A stretch of DNA of 64,000 nucleotides from assembly GCA_945907045.1 (NCBI GenBank), contig CAMDSH010000005.1:1-64000 (forward strand). Reading direction: 5' to 3'. Of the stretch, positions 26,285 through 35,195 are shown in pieces. Within the stretch, counting starts at the first letter, position 1. Each line of letters begins with the position of its first letter. The position numbers were made by a program, and so were the translations under genes. Origin of the DNA: Rhizobium sp. Q54. Its GTDB lineage: Bacteria > Pseudomonadota > Alphaproteobacteria > Rhizobiales > Xanthobacteraceae. The notes below the pieces were generated by a model. That model worked only from the letters and a program-made list of their open reading frames with translations, was not told the origin of the DNA and made no database searches.

Positions 26285-27285
26285 GCCCCGCTTCGTCAAC
26301 GACCGGCCGCACCGGCGTGCTGCTGGTCAATCTCGGAACGCCCGACGCCACCGATTACTGGTCGATGCGGCGCTACCTGAAGGAATTTCTGTCCGACCCG
26401 CGCGTGATCGAGACCAACCGCGTGCTGTGGTGGTTCATCCTCAACTGCTTCATTCTGGTGGTGCGCCCGGGCCGCAAGGGCCCCGACTACGACAAAATCT
26501 GGAATCGCGAGCGCAACGAATCGCCGCTCAAAACCATCACGCGCGCGCAGGCCGAAAAGCTCGACGACGCCTTGCGCGCTGCGCGCATCCCCGTCGATTG
26601 GGCGATGCGCTACGGCAATCCGTCGATCGCCTCGCGGCTCGATGCGCTCACCGCGCAGAATTGCGAACGCATTTTGATCGCGCCGCTCTATCCGCAATAC
26701 GCGGCGGCGACGACCGCGACCGTGTGCGACGAGGTTTTCCGTGTGCTGAAAAAAATACGCGCGCAGCCGACGGTCCGCGTGCTGCCGCCGTATTACGCCG
26801 CGCCCGCTTACATCGACGCGCTGGCGGCTTCGCTCAATGCCTCGCTCGCCAAGCTCAATTTCAAGCCGGATGTCATTCTCGCCTCCTATCACGGCATGCC
26901 GGAAGAATACGCCGCCAAGGGCGATCCCTATTTCGAGCAATGCGGGGTGACGACGCGGCTGCTGCGCGAGAAGCTCAAGATGGACGAGAGCAAGCTGATG
27001 ATGACGTTCCAGTCGCGCTTCGGCAAAGCGGAATGGCTCAAGCCCTATACCGATGCGACGGTGAAAGGTCTCGCGGAGAGCGGCGTGAAAAATCTCGCGA
27101 TCATCACGCCGGGCTTTGCCGCCGATTGCATCGAGACGCTGGAAGAAATCGCGATGGAGAACGCGGAGATTTTCAAGCACGCGGGCGGCAAGAATTTCGC
27201 CGCCATTCCCTGTCTCAACGACAGCGAGCCCGGCATGGCGATGCTGCGGGCGCTGGTGACGAACGAGTTGAAGGGTTGGGTTTAG
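26281..27285 (+). CDS. hemH: Ferrochelatase
   Basis: A 334-residue ferrochelatase inserting Fe2+ into protoporphyrin IX as the last step of protoheme synthesis. N-terminal LLVNLGTPDA, the WFILNCFILVV region, the active-site histidine in SYHGMPEEY (His204), and MTFQSRFGKAEWLKPYT are typical of proteobacterial enzymes. The ATG overlaps the TGA of the upstream ligase (ATGA), so it is translationally coupled to a catabolic/transport operon, an unexpected neighbourhood for a heme gene. The stop codon touches a palindromic repeat (27285-27333). Confidence 0.93.
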   Translation: MSPASSTTGRTGVLLVNLGTPDATDYWSMRRYLKEFLSDPRVIETNRVLWWFILNCFILVVRPGRKGPDYDKIWNRERNESPLKTITRAQAEKLDDALRAARIPVDWAMRYGNPSIASRLDALTAQNCERILIAPLYPQYAAATTATVCDEVFRVLKKIRAQPTVRVLPPYYAAPAYIDALAASLNASLAKLNFKPDVILASYHGMPEEYAAKGDPYFEQCGVTTRLLREKLKMDESKLMMTFQSRFGKAEWLKPYTDATVKGLAESGVKNLAIITPGFAADCIETLEEIAMENAEIFKHAGGKNFAAIPCLNDSEPGMAMLRALVTNELKGWV

Positions 27286-27333
27286 CGCATGATCCCGAAA
27301 AGTGGGAACCGGTTTTCGGACAAGATCATGCGC
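27285..27333. repeat. 49-bp palindromic repeat with GCGCATGATC/GATCATGCGC ends
   Basis: The element has perfect 10-bp terminal inverted repeats (27285-27294 and 27324-27333) around the core CCGAAAAGTGGGAACCGG and TTTTCGG. It lies between the convergent hemH and kdsD genes and may act as a bidirectional 3' structure. The core AAAAG-GGGAACCGGTTTT recurs inverted at 57994-58040. Very similar units are widespread in Rhizobiales genomes. Confidence 0.8.
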
Positions 27334-27344
27334 AAGTTAAGAGG

Positions 27345-28358
27345 TTAGGCGACGCCCGCGCGCAGAATGTCGTGCAGGTGCAGGATGCCGACCGGCTTGC
27401 GAGCCTCGGCCACGATCAAAGCCGTGATCTTCGACGAGTTGAGAATTTCCAGCGCCTCGCTGGCGAGCTGATCCGGACGCACGGTCTTCGGATTTTTCGT
27501 CATCACGTCGTCGACGCTCGCTTCGAGCAAATTGGGCCGCATGTGGCGACGCAAGTCGCCGTCGGTGATGATGCCGGTGAGCAGCCCGCGCGCATCGACG
27601 ATGCCGACGCAGCCGAAGCCCTTGCCCGACATTTCCATCACCGCGTCCGACATGCGCGTGCCGTGCGGCACCAGCGGGATCGAGGTGCCGCTGTGCATCA
27701 GGTCGCGCGCGAATTTGAGCATCGCGCCGAGGCGGCCCGAAGGGTGCAACACGCCGAAGTCGATGGCGGTGAAGCCGCGGCTTTCCAGCAACGCAATCGC
27801 CAGCGCATCGCCAAGCGCGAGCTGCATCAGCGATGAAGTCGTGGGCGCAAGATTGTGCGGGCAGGCCTCGCGCGCGTCCGGCAGAGCGAGCGTCACGTCG
27901 GCGGCCTTGCCGAGCGTGCTGTCGGTGCCGGCGGTGATTCCGATCAGGCCAATCTTGAAGCGGCGGGTGTAGTCGATCAGGCTTTTGAGCTCGGACGTTT
28001 CGCCCGACCAAGAAAGCGCGATGACGACATCCTTCGGCGTGATCATGCCGAGGTCGCCATGACCGGCATCGCCGGCATGGATGAAAAAGGCAGGCGTTCC
28101 GGTCGAGGCCAGCGTTGCCGCGATCTTGCGCGCCACATGTCCGGATTTGCCCATGCCGCTGACGACCACCCGGCCCTCGGCGGCGCGGATGAGTTCCACC
28201 GAGGCGATGAAAGAGCGCCCAAGGCCATCGCGCAGCGCCGCCGCCAGCGCATTGAGACCGGCATTTTCCACGTCGAGCGTGCGCAGCGCCGAGGCAATCA
28301 GCCCTGCGGCCTGATCGCTGGTTTGGCTCTGTTCGCTCATGACTTTGGATTTGGGCAT
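27345..28358 (-). CDS. kdsD: D-arabinose 5-phosphate isomerase (KpsF/GutQ/KdsD family)
   Basis: A protein of about 337 residues with an N-terminal SIS sugar-isomerase domain (VVVSGMGKSGHVARKIAATLASTGTPA and ALSWSGETSEL) followed by two CBS domains (MSDAVMEMSGKGFGCVGIVD and VDDVMTKNPKTV). It converts ribulose 5-phosphate to arabinose 5-phosphate, the first step toward Kdo for lipopolysaccharide. Starts at 28358 (MPKSKV) or 28340 (MSEQSQ) are both plausible; upstream codons to 28436 look non-coding. It converges on hemH across a palindromic repeat. Confidence 0.88.
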   Translation of the reverse strand: MPKSKVMSEQSQTSDQAAGLIASALRTLDVENAGLNALAAALRDGLGRSFIASVELIRAAEGRVVVSGMGKSGHVARKIAATLASTGTPAFFIHAGDAGHGDLGMITPKDVVIALSWSGETSELKSLIDYTRRFKIGLIGITAGTDSTLGKAADVTLALPDAREACPHNLAPTTSSLMQLALGDALAIALLESRGFTAIDFGVLHPSGRLGAMLKFARDLMHSGTSIPLVPHGTRMSDAVMEMSGKGFGCVGIVDARGLLTGIITDGDLRRHMRPNLLEASVDDVMTKNPKTVRPDQLASEALEILNSSKITALIVAEARKPVGILHLHDILRAGVA

Positions 28359-28574
28359 GTTTTTCGAGGGTCCGGGTGCGTCCCCGCCGGGGTCAGATAG
28401 CACGTAATCGGGGGTGGGGCGACCGTCCGGCCGCAATCAACGTCTCGTTAACCATAACCGTTTTTACTCCGTTAACCAAAGGCTCGCCGGCCATCCGGCG
28501 GGCCCTTCTGTGCATGGCCGCGCCCAATTTGGGCGGCGGTCAAAACGGCTGCTCGCCAGGAGGGAAGAGAGCAA

Positions 28575-30179
28575 GTGCCGCGTCGCCGCCATCCACTTTT
28601 TGCAATGCCGCGCGGCTTCGGCGTTCTTCTTGCCGCGTGCGTAGCCGTGGGCGCCGTGGATGCCGCCGCGCAGACATTCACCGATCCATTGCAGCCCTCG
28701 CCCGACGGCGATCCGAAAAAACCCGCGCGCTTTGAGAAATTCAAAAATCCGAATGACATGGCCCCGCTCGGCGCGCGGTCCACCTTCACGCCGCCGGTTT
28801 CGGGCAAGGGCACAACCGGTTTCGATTCCAGCAACGCCAAGAAGAAAAAAGCCGCCAAGATGAAACCGAAACCCGGCGTCATAGGCGCGGCTGCGCCAAC
28901 GGCCGTCTCGCCCTATCAGCGCCCGCAAATTCCGCCCGCCGCCGCCGACGCGATGGCCGCAGGGCCGCCCGGCACGCCGCCATATGTGATCGGCCCGATC
29001 GAGACCGTGCCGAAGAAGCGCAAGCACAAGGACGAACTCGATCCTTACGATCCGCTCGGCGTGCATGCCGGCGCGTTCATGCTGTATCCGGCGGTCGAGC
29101 TGATTGGCGGCTACGACACCAATCCGCAGCACGTCCCCGGCGGAAAAAGTTCGTCGCTCTATACGGTCGCGCCGGAACTCAAGGCGCGTTCGGACTGGTC
29201 GCGCCACGAACTCACCGCCGATTTGCGCGGCAGCTACAGCTATTACAAGGACGACGGCACGCCGTCGCTTAACCGCCCGTTCGCCGATGGCAAGGTGAAA
29301 GGCCGCGTCGATGTCACGCACAACACGCGCATCGATCTCGGCGGCCGCCTGCTCGCCGGCACCGATAATCCCGGCAGTCCGAATTTGCCGGCCGACATTT
29401 CCAAGCTGCCGATGTTCACGACCTTTGGCGGCGACGCTGGCATCACGCACCGCTTCAACCGTCTCGACCTCGGCGTCAAAGGCACCGCCGAGCGCACCAT
29501 CTGGCAGAACTCGAAGCTGGTCGATGGCAGCACCGCGAGCAACCAGGACCGCAATTACGATCAATATGGCGGAGCGGTACGCGCCGGTTATGAATTAAGT
29601 CCGGGCCTGGTCCCGTTTGTCGATGTTGGCGCCGATACGCGCCTGCACGATCTCGCCACGGATTTTTCCGGCTATCAGCGCAACTCGAAGGGTCTCACCG
29701 CCAAGGCGGGCTCCACCTTTGAGTTGTCGCGACTGCTCACCGGCGATTTCTCGGTGGGCGTCACCAAGCGCGACTACGTCGATACCCGGCTGCAACAGCT
29801 CAAGGGCATCGTCGCCGACGCCTCGCTGGTCTGGACCGCGAGCGCGCTCACCACGGTCAAGCTGACGGCGGCCTCGACGATCGGCGAATCCACGGTTCCC
29901 GGCGTCTCCGGCGTGTTCTATCGCGACGCCGGATTGCAGGTCGATCACGCGCTGCGGCGCTGGCTGACCGGCACGGTGAAGTTCGGTTTCGGGCTCGACG
30001 AATATGTCGGCGACATCCGCAAGGACAATCGCACTTATGTGGGCGCGGGGCTGACCTACAAGCTCAACCGTTCGGTGCAGATCAAGGGCGAGTTCCGCCA
30101 GGACTGGCTGCGCTCGAACGTCACCGGCGTCGATTACACGTCGAGCGTTTTCCTGCTCGGCCTGCGGTTCGCGCAATAA
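28575..30179 (+). CDS. Outer-membrane beta-barrel protein
   Basis: A 534-residue exported protein. The signal peptide has a basic n-region, core GFGVLLAACVAVGAV and cleavage near AAAQ. A low-complexity linker (about 35-150) rich in Pro, Lys and Ala follows, then a C-terminal region (about 160-534) of alternating polar/apolar strands with many Asp/Tyr/Gly, ending in LGLRFAQ, like BBP2-type putative porins. GTG 28575 has GAAGAGAG upstream; ATG 28605 is an alternative start. Two TTAACC motifs (28448 and 28472) lie in the upstream gap. The neighbouring FkbM and galU genes suggest a role linked to surface polysaccharide, but that is inference. Confidence 0.75.
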   Translation: MPRRRHPLFAMPRGFGVLLAACVAVGAVDAAAQTFTDPLQPSPDGDPKKPARFEKFKNPNDMAPLGARSTFTPPVSGKGTTGFDSSNAKKKKAAKMKPKPGVIGAAAPTAVSPYQRPQIPPAAADAMAAGPPGTPPYVIGPIETVPKKRKHKDELDPYDPLGVHAGAFMLYPAVELIGGYDTNPQHVPGGKSSSLYTVAPELKARSDWSRHELTADLRGSYSYYKDDGTPSLNRPFADGKVKGRVDVTHNTRIDLGGRLLAGTDNPGSPNLPADISKLPMFTTFGGDAGITHRFNRLDLGVKGTAERTIWQNSKLVDGSTASNQDRNYDQYGGAVRAGYELSPGLVPFVDVGADTRLHDLATDFSGYQRNSKGLTAKAGSTFELSRLLTGDFSVGVTKRDYVDTRLQQLKGIVADASLVWTASALTTVKLTAASTIGESTVPGVSGVFYRDAGLQVDHALRRWLTGTVKFGFGLDEYVGDIRKDNRTYVGAGLTYKLNRSVQIKGEFRQDWLRSNVTGVDYTSSVFLLGLRFAQ

Positions 30180-30180
30180 C

Positions 30181-31035
30181 TCAAGCGCTCAGACCGGTCA
30201 GGTATTCCTGCGCGGCCCCTGCCGGGGCATCCTTGCGCTTCTGCAATTCGATGATGCAGCGAACCACGAGGTCGGGCGAGGTGTAGCAAAAATGCGCAAT
30301 CACCGCCAATTTGCGCAGTTGCTCGCTCGATAGCTCCAAGACCTTGATGACGTTCCTGACATACACAAGGTCCGCCTCAAGCAACTGACGGAAGGGAACC
30401 CTGGGATCGCCGTCGCGGATCGTCGGAGCGATGGACCATTGCTTGAGTTCTGCAAAGCAGTGCGGGATGAAACCTTGCGCGCGCAGTTCGACGTCCACTT
30501 CGCCGAACGCCGGCTGGTTCTTGTAAAGCGTCACGAACGACACCTCGATCTGGATGGCGACGCACTGCGCCAGTTTTTTCCGGCCATCCTTGAGCGCCAT
30601 AAGTTCGGTGCCCTGAATGTCTATTTTTAGAAAATCGACGTTGGGCAACTCGGCGATATCGTCGAGTTTGCGCGTCTTCACGGGGATGGTTTTCTCGACC
30701 TTGCCCCATTCCGGGAACGAATTGAAAAACGCCAGCGCTTCGGGGTCGGGCTCAAGCAGCGATGTCATGCCGGCCGGGCAGACATACAACGTGTGGTCTG
30801 CGCCGTCGGCGATCGCGTGCTGGAAAATCGTTTCGTTCGGATAGAGCGTGCGCAACTCGGACGCCTGCTTCTCGTCCGCGTCGAAGGCATAAAGCCGTGC
30901 GACCGAGGCATCGAGCAAGCTTTTATAGACCGGTTTTTGCGCGTAATACGCAGCGCCGATATCGGCTATGGAAATCGATCGCGGCTTGACGGAGAGAATT
31001 TCGGCGATGGTGCGCGCGGTTTTCGGAGCAGGCAT
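30181..31035 (-). CDS. FkbM family methyltransferase
   Basis: A 284-residue SAM-dependent methyltransferase of the FkbM type. An Asp-containing first loop ISIADIGAAYY is followed by LYAFDADEKQ (the acidic end of beta-2) and the FkbM hallmark VDFLKIDIQGTELMALKDG. FkbM enzymes usually O-methylate sugars or other hydroxyls, often in surface polysaccharides. It is translated directly after galU with a 1-base TAATG overlap, which supports a polysaccharide substrate. It converges on the beta-barrel gene with a one-base gap. Confidence 0.82.
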   Translation of the reverse strand: MPAPKTARTIAEILSVKPRSISIADIGAAYYAQKPVYKSLLDASVARLYAFDADEKQASELRTLYPNETIFQHAIADGADHTLYVCPAGMTSLLEPDPEALAFFNSFPEWGKVEKTIPVKTRKLDDIAELPNVDFLKIDIQGTELMALKDGRKKLAQCVAIQIEVSFVTLYKNQPAFGEVDVELRAQGFIPHCFAELKQWSIAPTIRDGDPRVPFRQLLEADLVYVRNVIKVLELSSEQLRKLAVIAHFCYTSPDLVVRCIIELQKRKDAPAGAAQEYLTGLSA

Positions 31036-31916
31036 TACTTGTCGCCGAGCAGCCGCTTGATTTCGACGCGCAAGGCGGGGGCGATGTCATCGCGCGCCAG
31101 CGCGTAGGCGACGTTGGCGGAGAGGAATCCGATTTTCGATCCGCAATCGAAACTGCGGCCTTCGAACTTCAGGCCATAGAACGGCTGCGTGTGCTGCAAC
31201 TGCAGCATCGCGTCGGTGAGCTGGATTTCGCCGCCCGCTCCGCGCTCCTGCTTGGCGAGCAGGTCGAAAATTTCCGGCTGCAAAATGTAGCGCCCGGTAA
31301 TGATCAAATTCGAGGGCGCGTCCGCGGGCTTCGGCTTCTCCACCATCTTGGTGATAGCGAAAGCCTTGCCCTTGCTGGGGCCGACGCCGACCACGCCGTA
31401 ACTCGACACGCTCGCGGGCGGCACTTCCTCCACGGCGATGACGTTGGCGTTGCCGTCGAGTTCGCGCGCGGCGTCGATCATCTGCGCGAGGCAACCGCGC
31501 GGATGCTGCACCAGCACGTCGGGCAGCAGCAACGCGAACGGCTCGTTGCCGATCAATTCGCGCGCGCACCACACCGCGTGGCCGAGGCCGAGCGGCGATT
31601 GCTGCCGGGTGAAGCTGGTGGTACCGGGGCCGGGCAGGTCGCGCGAGAGCAGCGCGAGGTCGTCTTTCTTGCCGCGTTCGCTGAGCGTGAGCTCAAGCTC
31701 GAACTGGCGGTCGAAGTGGTCCTCGATGACGCTCTTGTTGCGCCCGGTGACGAAGATGAAATGCTCGATGCCGGCCTGCCGTGCCTCATCCACCACATAT
31801 TGAATGAGCGGCCGATCGACGACGGGCAGCATTTCCTTCGGCATCGCCTTGGTGGCGGGCAGGAACCGCGTGCCGAGGCCGGCGACCGGAAATATGGCTT
31901 TGCGCAGAGGCTTCAT
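31035..31916 (-). CDS. galU: UTP-glucose-1-phosphate uridylyltransferase
   Basis: A 293-residue nucleotidyltransferase making UDP-glucose. It shows the uridylyl-transfer motif [35 protein letters not shown], the [11 protein letters not shown] block, [10 protein letters not shown] and the C-terminal DCGSKIGF. The start at 31916 (MKPLRK) matches the family; an ATG eight codons upstream (31940) is the alternative. It feeds exopolysaccharide and lipopolysaccharide synthesis and is cotranscribed with the FkbM gene. Confidence 0.93.
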   Translation of the reverse strand: MKPLRKAIFPVAGLGTRFLPATKAMPKEMLPVVDRPLIQYVVDEARQAGIEHFIFVTGRNKSVIEDHFDRQFELELTLSERGKKDDLALLSRDLPGPGTTSFTRQQSPLGLGHAVWCARELIGNEPFALLLPDVLVQHPRGCLAQMIDAARELDGNANVIAVEEVPPASVSSYGVVGVGPSKGKAFAITKMVEKPKPADAPSNLIITGRYILQPEIFDLLAKQERGAGGEIQLTDAMLQLQHTQPFYGLKFEGRSFDCGSKIGFLSANVAYALARDDIAPALRVEIKRLLGDK

Positions 31917-32088
31917 GGGAAGGTCCGGATAGAAGGGCATTGCCCGATTCGGCGCCGATCATATCTTCATAGCAGCGCCGCTGCTCAACGTCCGGCGGTG
32001 GATGGCGATGAGATGCCGGTTGTTAACGTCCTCGAAACGATATCCGATCACCCATAAGGTCCAGAGGCCGGAACGGAAATCACGGGAA

Positions 32089-33390
32089 ATGGCGATCTTT
32101 TCCAGACCCATCAGTCTGCTTTTGGCGGCCACGGCACTTGCCGGTTTATGCGCCGGCGCGCCGGCGCAGCCGACCGGGACGCTGCCGCCCTCCGCGCCCG
32201 CTTGGTCTGGCGAGTCCGGCGGCTCCGGCCATCCGCAGATGACGTCGGAAGCCATCCGCGCCGCCGCGGCGAATTTCCGCGGCTGTCTTGAAAGCCTGTG
32301 GCCGATGGCCGCGCGCCGCCACATCACGCGCGCAACCTTCGATGCCAGCATCGCGGGCCTCACGCCCGATCTGCGCATCATGGACCTGCTCGACAGCCAG
32401 CCGGAGTTCACCAAGTCGTTCTGGGATTATCTCGATACGCTGGTGAGCGACGCGCGAATTGCGAAGGGCCGCGAGATGCTGGAAAAGCATCGCGTCACCT
32501 TCGAGGCGGTCGAGCGCGCCTACGGCGTCGATCGTCACATCATCGCCGCGATCTGGGGTGTGGAGACGAGTTACGGCGCCATCGGCGGCGACCGCCCCGT
32601 GCTGCGCTCCACCGGCACGCTCGCCTGCGTCGGCCGCCGGCAGGATTATTTCCGCGAGGAATTTCTCGCGACGCTCGAAATCCTTCAGCGCGGCGACGTG
32701 CGCCCCGATCATCTCGTCGGCTCATGGGCGGGCGCTTTCGGCGCGACGCAATTCATGCCGACGGCGTTTAAGCGTTACGCCGTCGATTTCGACGGCGACC
32801 GCCGCCGCGACATCGTCGATTCCGTGCCCGACTTGCTCGCCTCCACCGCCAACAAGCTCAAGACCAACGGCTGGGTGAGCGGACTGAGCTGGGGCTACGA
32901 GGTCGTCGTTCCGGTGACGTTCAATTTTATGCTGGCCGACCGCGGGCGCGATCACACGATTGCGGAATGGGAGCGCCTCGGCATTCACCGCGCTGGCAAC
33001 AAGCCGTTCCCGCGCGCGCAGGACCAGGCTTATCTGCTCATTCCCGCCGGCGTGCAGGGCCCCGGTTTTCTGATGCTGCAAAATTTCCGCGCCATCATGA
33101 AATACAATCCGTCTGAAGCTTACGCTCTGGCGATCGGTCATCTCGCCGACCGCTTGCGCGGCGGAGAGCCGTTCGTGCAGGACTGGCCGCGCTACGAGCG
33201 CGTGCTCTCGCGCGCCGAGCGGCTGGAGCTTCAGCAGCTTCTGGTGCGGCGCGGATACGATCTCGGCGAGCCGGACGGGCAGCTCGGCGGCAAGACCAGA
33301 GCCGCGATCCGCGATTTCCAGTCCAAGCTCGGCTATGTCGCGGATGGCTTTGCATCGGCCTCGATACTTGAACAATTGCGCGGCCGTTAA
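32089..33390 (+). CDS. Lytic murein transglycosylase (MltB family, GH103) with peptidoglycan-binding domain
   Basis: A 433-residue exported enzyme. The signal peptide (about residues 1-26, core LLLAATALAGLCAG) is followed by a Pro/Gly-rich linker, then the SLT_2/MltB domain with the catalytic glutamate in IWGVETSYG (Glu159), GTLACVGRR, and GAFGATQFMPTAFKRYA. The last ~60 residues form a PG_binding_1 domain (LQQLLVRRGYDLGEPDG). It cleaves the MurNAc-GlcNAc bond to 1,6-anhydro products during wall remodelling. No lipobox is seen, so it is a soluble periplasmic form. GGGAA precedes ATG 32089. Confidence 0.9.
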   Translation: MAIFSRPISLLLAATALAGLCAGAPAQPTGTLPPSAPAWSGESGGSGHPQMTSEAIRAAAANFRGCLESLWPMAARRHITRATFDASIAGLTPDLRIMDLLDSQPEFTKSFWDYLDTLVSDARIAKGREMLEKHRVTFEAVERAYGVDRHIIAAIWGVETSYGAIGGDRPVLRSTGTLACVGRRQDYFREEFLATLEILQRGDVRPDHLVGSWAGAFGATQFMPTAFKRYAVDFDGDRRRDIVDSVPDLLASTANKLKTNGWVSGLSWGYEVVVPVTFNFMLADRGRDHTIAEWERLGIHRAGNKPFPRAQDQAYLLIPAGVQGPGFLMLQNFRAIMKYNPSEAYALAIGHLADRLRGGEPFVQDWPRYERVLSRAERLELQQLLVRRGYDLGEPDGQLGGKTRAAIRDFQSKLGYVADGFASASILEQLRGR

Positions 33391-33495
33391 GGCCTTCGCG
33401 GAACCGCCCGGCGATCTTCAAGTTGACATTTTTTCGGTGCTATTAACCTTTGGCCTCGTGGCGTCTTCCGGCAACGGGCCAAGCGCGCTATCTTT

Positions 33496-35052
33496 ATGCG
33501 AATAGCCGGTAGATCCCGTATGGCGATGAAAAACCAGAATTTGCGCAAGCTTGCCGGAGCCCTGCTGATTGCCTGCCTCGCGGCGGGCATCGCGGCCATT
33601 GGGCCGGCGCAGGCGCAGCGCCGTGGCGGCTTCTTCGAACAATTGTTCGGGCCGCTCAACGCCCCCGAGGCGCCGCCCGCCGATTTCTCGCGCGCGCCGC
33701 CGCCGCACAAAACCGAGGCGACGCCGACCACCTCCGTCGTGGTCGTGGGCGACGCGATGGCCGACTGGCTGGCCTCCGGACTTGAAGACGCATTCGCCGA
33801 CGCGCCCGAAATAGGAATCGTGCGCAAGCACCGCACTTATTCCGGCCTGCTGCGTTACGATCAGCGCCCCGACAGCGACTGGCCGCGCGCCGCGCGCGAA
33901 ATTCTTTCGCAGGAGCGTGCCGATTTCATCGTCATGATGATCGGCCTGCAGGACCGCGTTTCGATCCGCGAAGCCGTGCCGGAGAAAAAGCCGCCGGCGA
34001 ACCAGAAGCAGGCCAAGGGCCAGCCGGACAAGCCTCAAGACAAGAATCAAAAAGATAAAAATCAGCAGCAGGATGCCAAGCAGGATCAGAATGCGCCGGA
34101 CGAGGGCGATCAGCCCAACATCATCGCGCCGGAGCCGCCGCGCGGGCCGCCGGGCGTGAATGAATTCCGCTCCGACCGCTGGGCCGAGCTTTACGGCAAG
34201 AAGGTCGACGACATGATCGCCGCGCTCAAGAGCAAGGGCGTGCCGGTGTTCTGGGTCGGCCTGCCGTCGATCCGCGGACCGCGCTCGACCTCGGACGCGC
34301 AATATCTCAACGAGCTTTTCCGCGCGCGCGCGGAACGGGCCGGTATCATTTACGTCGATGTGTGGGACGGCTTCGTCGACGAAACCGGAAAATTCACGCC
34401 GCAGGGCCCCGATCTTGAAGGCCAGATCCGCCGCCTGCGCGCCGGCGACGGCGTTTATTTCACCAAGCCGGGCGCGCGCAAGCTCGCGCATTATGTCGAG
34501 CGCGAATTGCGCCGCTTGCTGGGTAACCGTCTGGCGCCGGTGGCGCTCCCCGCCGATGGCCCGCTTGGGCCGCTGACGCCCGATACGCGGCCGGGCGCCA
34601 TTGCGCGTCCGCTCGCCGGACCGGTGTTGCCGCTGGCGTCTGCGCCGTCTTCCGCGCCGGATGAATTGCTTGGCGGCGGCGCGGTGCGCGCGGCCAATAT
34701 CGATCCGGTGGCGACCCGCGTCCTGCTCAAGGGCGAGCCGGTGGCCGCTGCTCCGGGCCGTGCCGACGATTTCAGCTGGCCGCGCGGCGGACAGGCCGCG
34801 GCGTCGGCTGAACCGGGCGAAGCGGCAGCAGCGTCGGCCTACATCGCGCCGCCGGTTGTTCCCGCGCCGGCCGCGAAGAACGATCCGAAGAACCGCAACG
34901 CCAAGACCGCCCAGCAGGGACAGACCGCGGCAAAGCCGCAAGCCGCGCAACCCGCTCCGAATGCGGCGAACGCCAAGCCGCAGGTTCCGCCGATGCGCCC
35001 GCCGCCACGCCCGTTCGGGCGCGGGAACGATCCGTTTGGCTGGCTGCGCTAA
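33496..35052 (+). CDS. DUF459 / SGNH-hydrolase-like exported protein
   Basis: A protein of up to 518 residues with a signal peptide (MKNQNLRK then LAGALLIACLAAGIAAI, cleavage near AQAQ). A SGNH-like core runs from about residue 75 to 350, interrupted by a charged Gln/Lys/Asp-rich insert (about 160-200). A Pro/Ala-rich tail (about 365-518) follows. The GDS(L) nucleophile block reads VVVGDAMADWL, with Ala where Ser is expected; the later block is GVYFTKPGARKLAHYVE. Many DUF459 members sit beside polysaccharide O-acetylation systems; here an MltB-type gene precedes it. Function is unknown. ATG 33520 is an alternative start. Confidence 0.72.
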   Translation: MRIAGRSRMAMKNQNLRKLAGALLIACLAAGIAAIGPAQAQRRGGFFEQLFGPLNAPEAPPADFSRAPPPHKTEATPTTSVVVVGDAMADWLASGLEDAFADAPEIGIVRKHRTYSGLLRYDQRPDSDWPRAAREILSQERADFIVMMIGLQDRVSIREAVPEKKPPANQKQAKGQPDKPQDKNQKDKNQQQDAKQDQNAPDEGDQPNIIAPEPPRGPPGVNEFRSDRWAELYGKKVDDMIAALKSKGVPVFWVGLPSIRGPRSTSDAQYLNELFRARAERAGIIYVDVWDGFVDETGKFTPQGPDLEGQIRRLRAGDGVYFTKPGARKLAHYVERELRRLLGNRLAPVALPADGPLGPLTPDTRPGAIARPLAGPVLPLASAPSSAPDELLGGGAVRAANIDPVATRVLLKGEPVAAAPGRADDFSWPRGGQAAASAEPGEAAAASAYIAPPVVPAPAAKNDPKNRNAKTAQQGQTAAKPQAAQPAPNAANAKPQVPPMRPPPRPFGRGNDPFGWLR

Positions 35053-35060
35053 ACACCCCG

Positions 35061-35178
35061 GTCATTCCGGGACGGCTTGAAGGGCCGGACCCGGAATCCA
35101 GACACGAACTCCAGACACGAACTCAATGGATGTTTCTGGATTCCGGGTTCGCTCGTTTCACTCGCGCCCCGGAATGAC
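35061..35178. repeat. Nested palindromic repeat between convergent genes
   Basis: A 118-bp unit with perfect 11-bp outer inverted repeats GTCATTCCGGG (35061-35071) and CCCGGAATGAC (35168-35178), and an inner perfect 13-bp pair (35090-35102 with 35135-35147). The loop carries a 13-bp tandem duplication CAGACACGAACTC (35099-35124). It separates the ends of the DUF459 and gltD genes and probably folds in both transcripts. Units of this kind are common in Bradyrhizobium-related genomes. Confidence 0.82.
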
Positions 35179-35195
35179 GAGCGAGAGTGGCGCGG

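Noticed and set aside
35099-35124. Tandem 13-bp direct repeat considered as a CRISPR remnant
   Set aside because: Only two units, no spacers of regular length and no cas genes; it is internal to a palindromic repeat.
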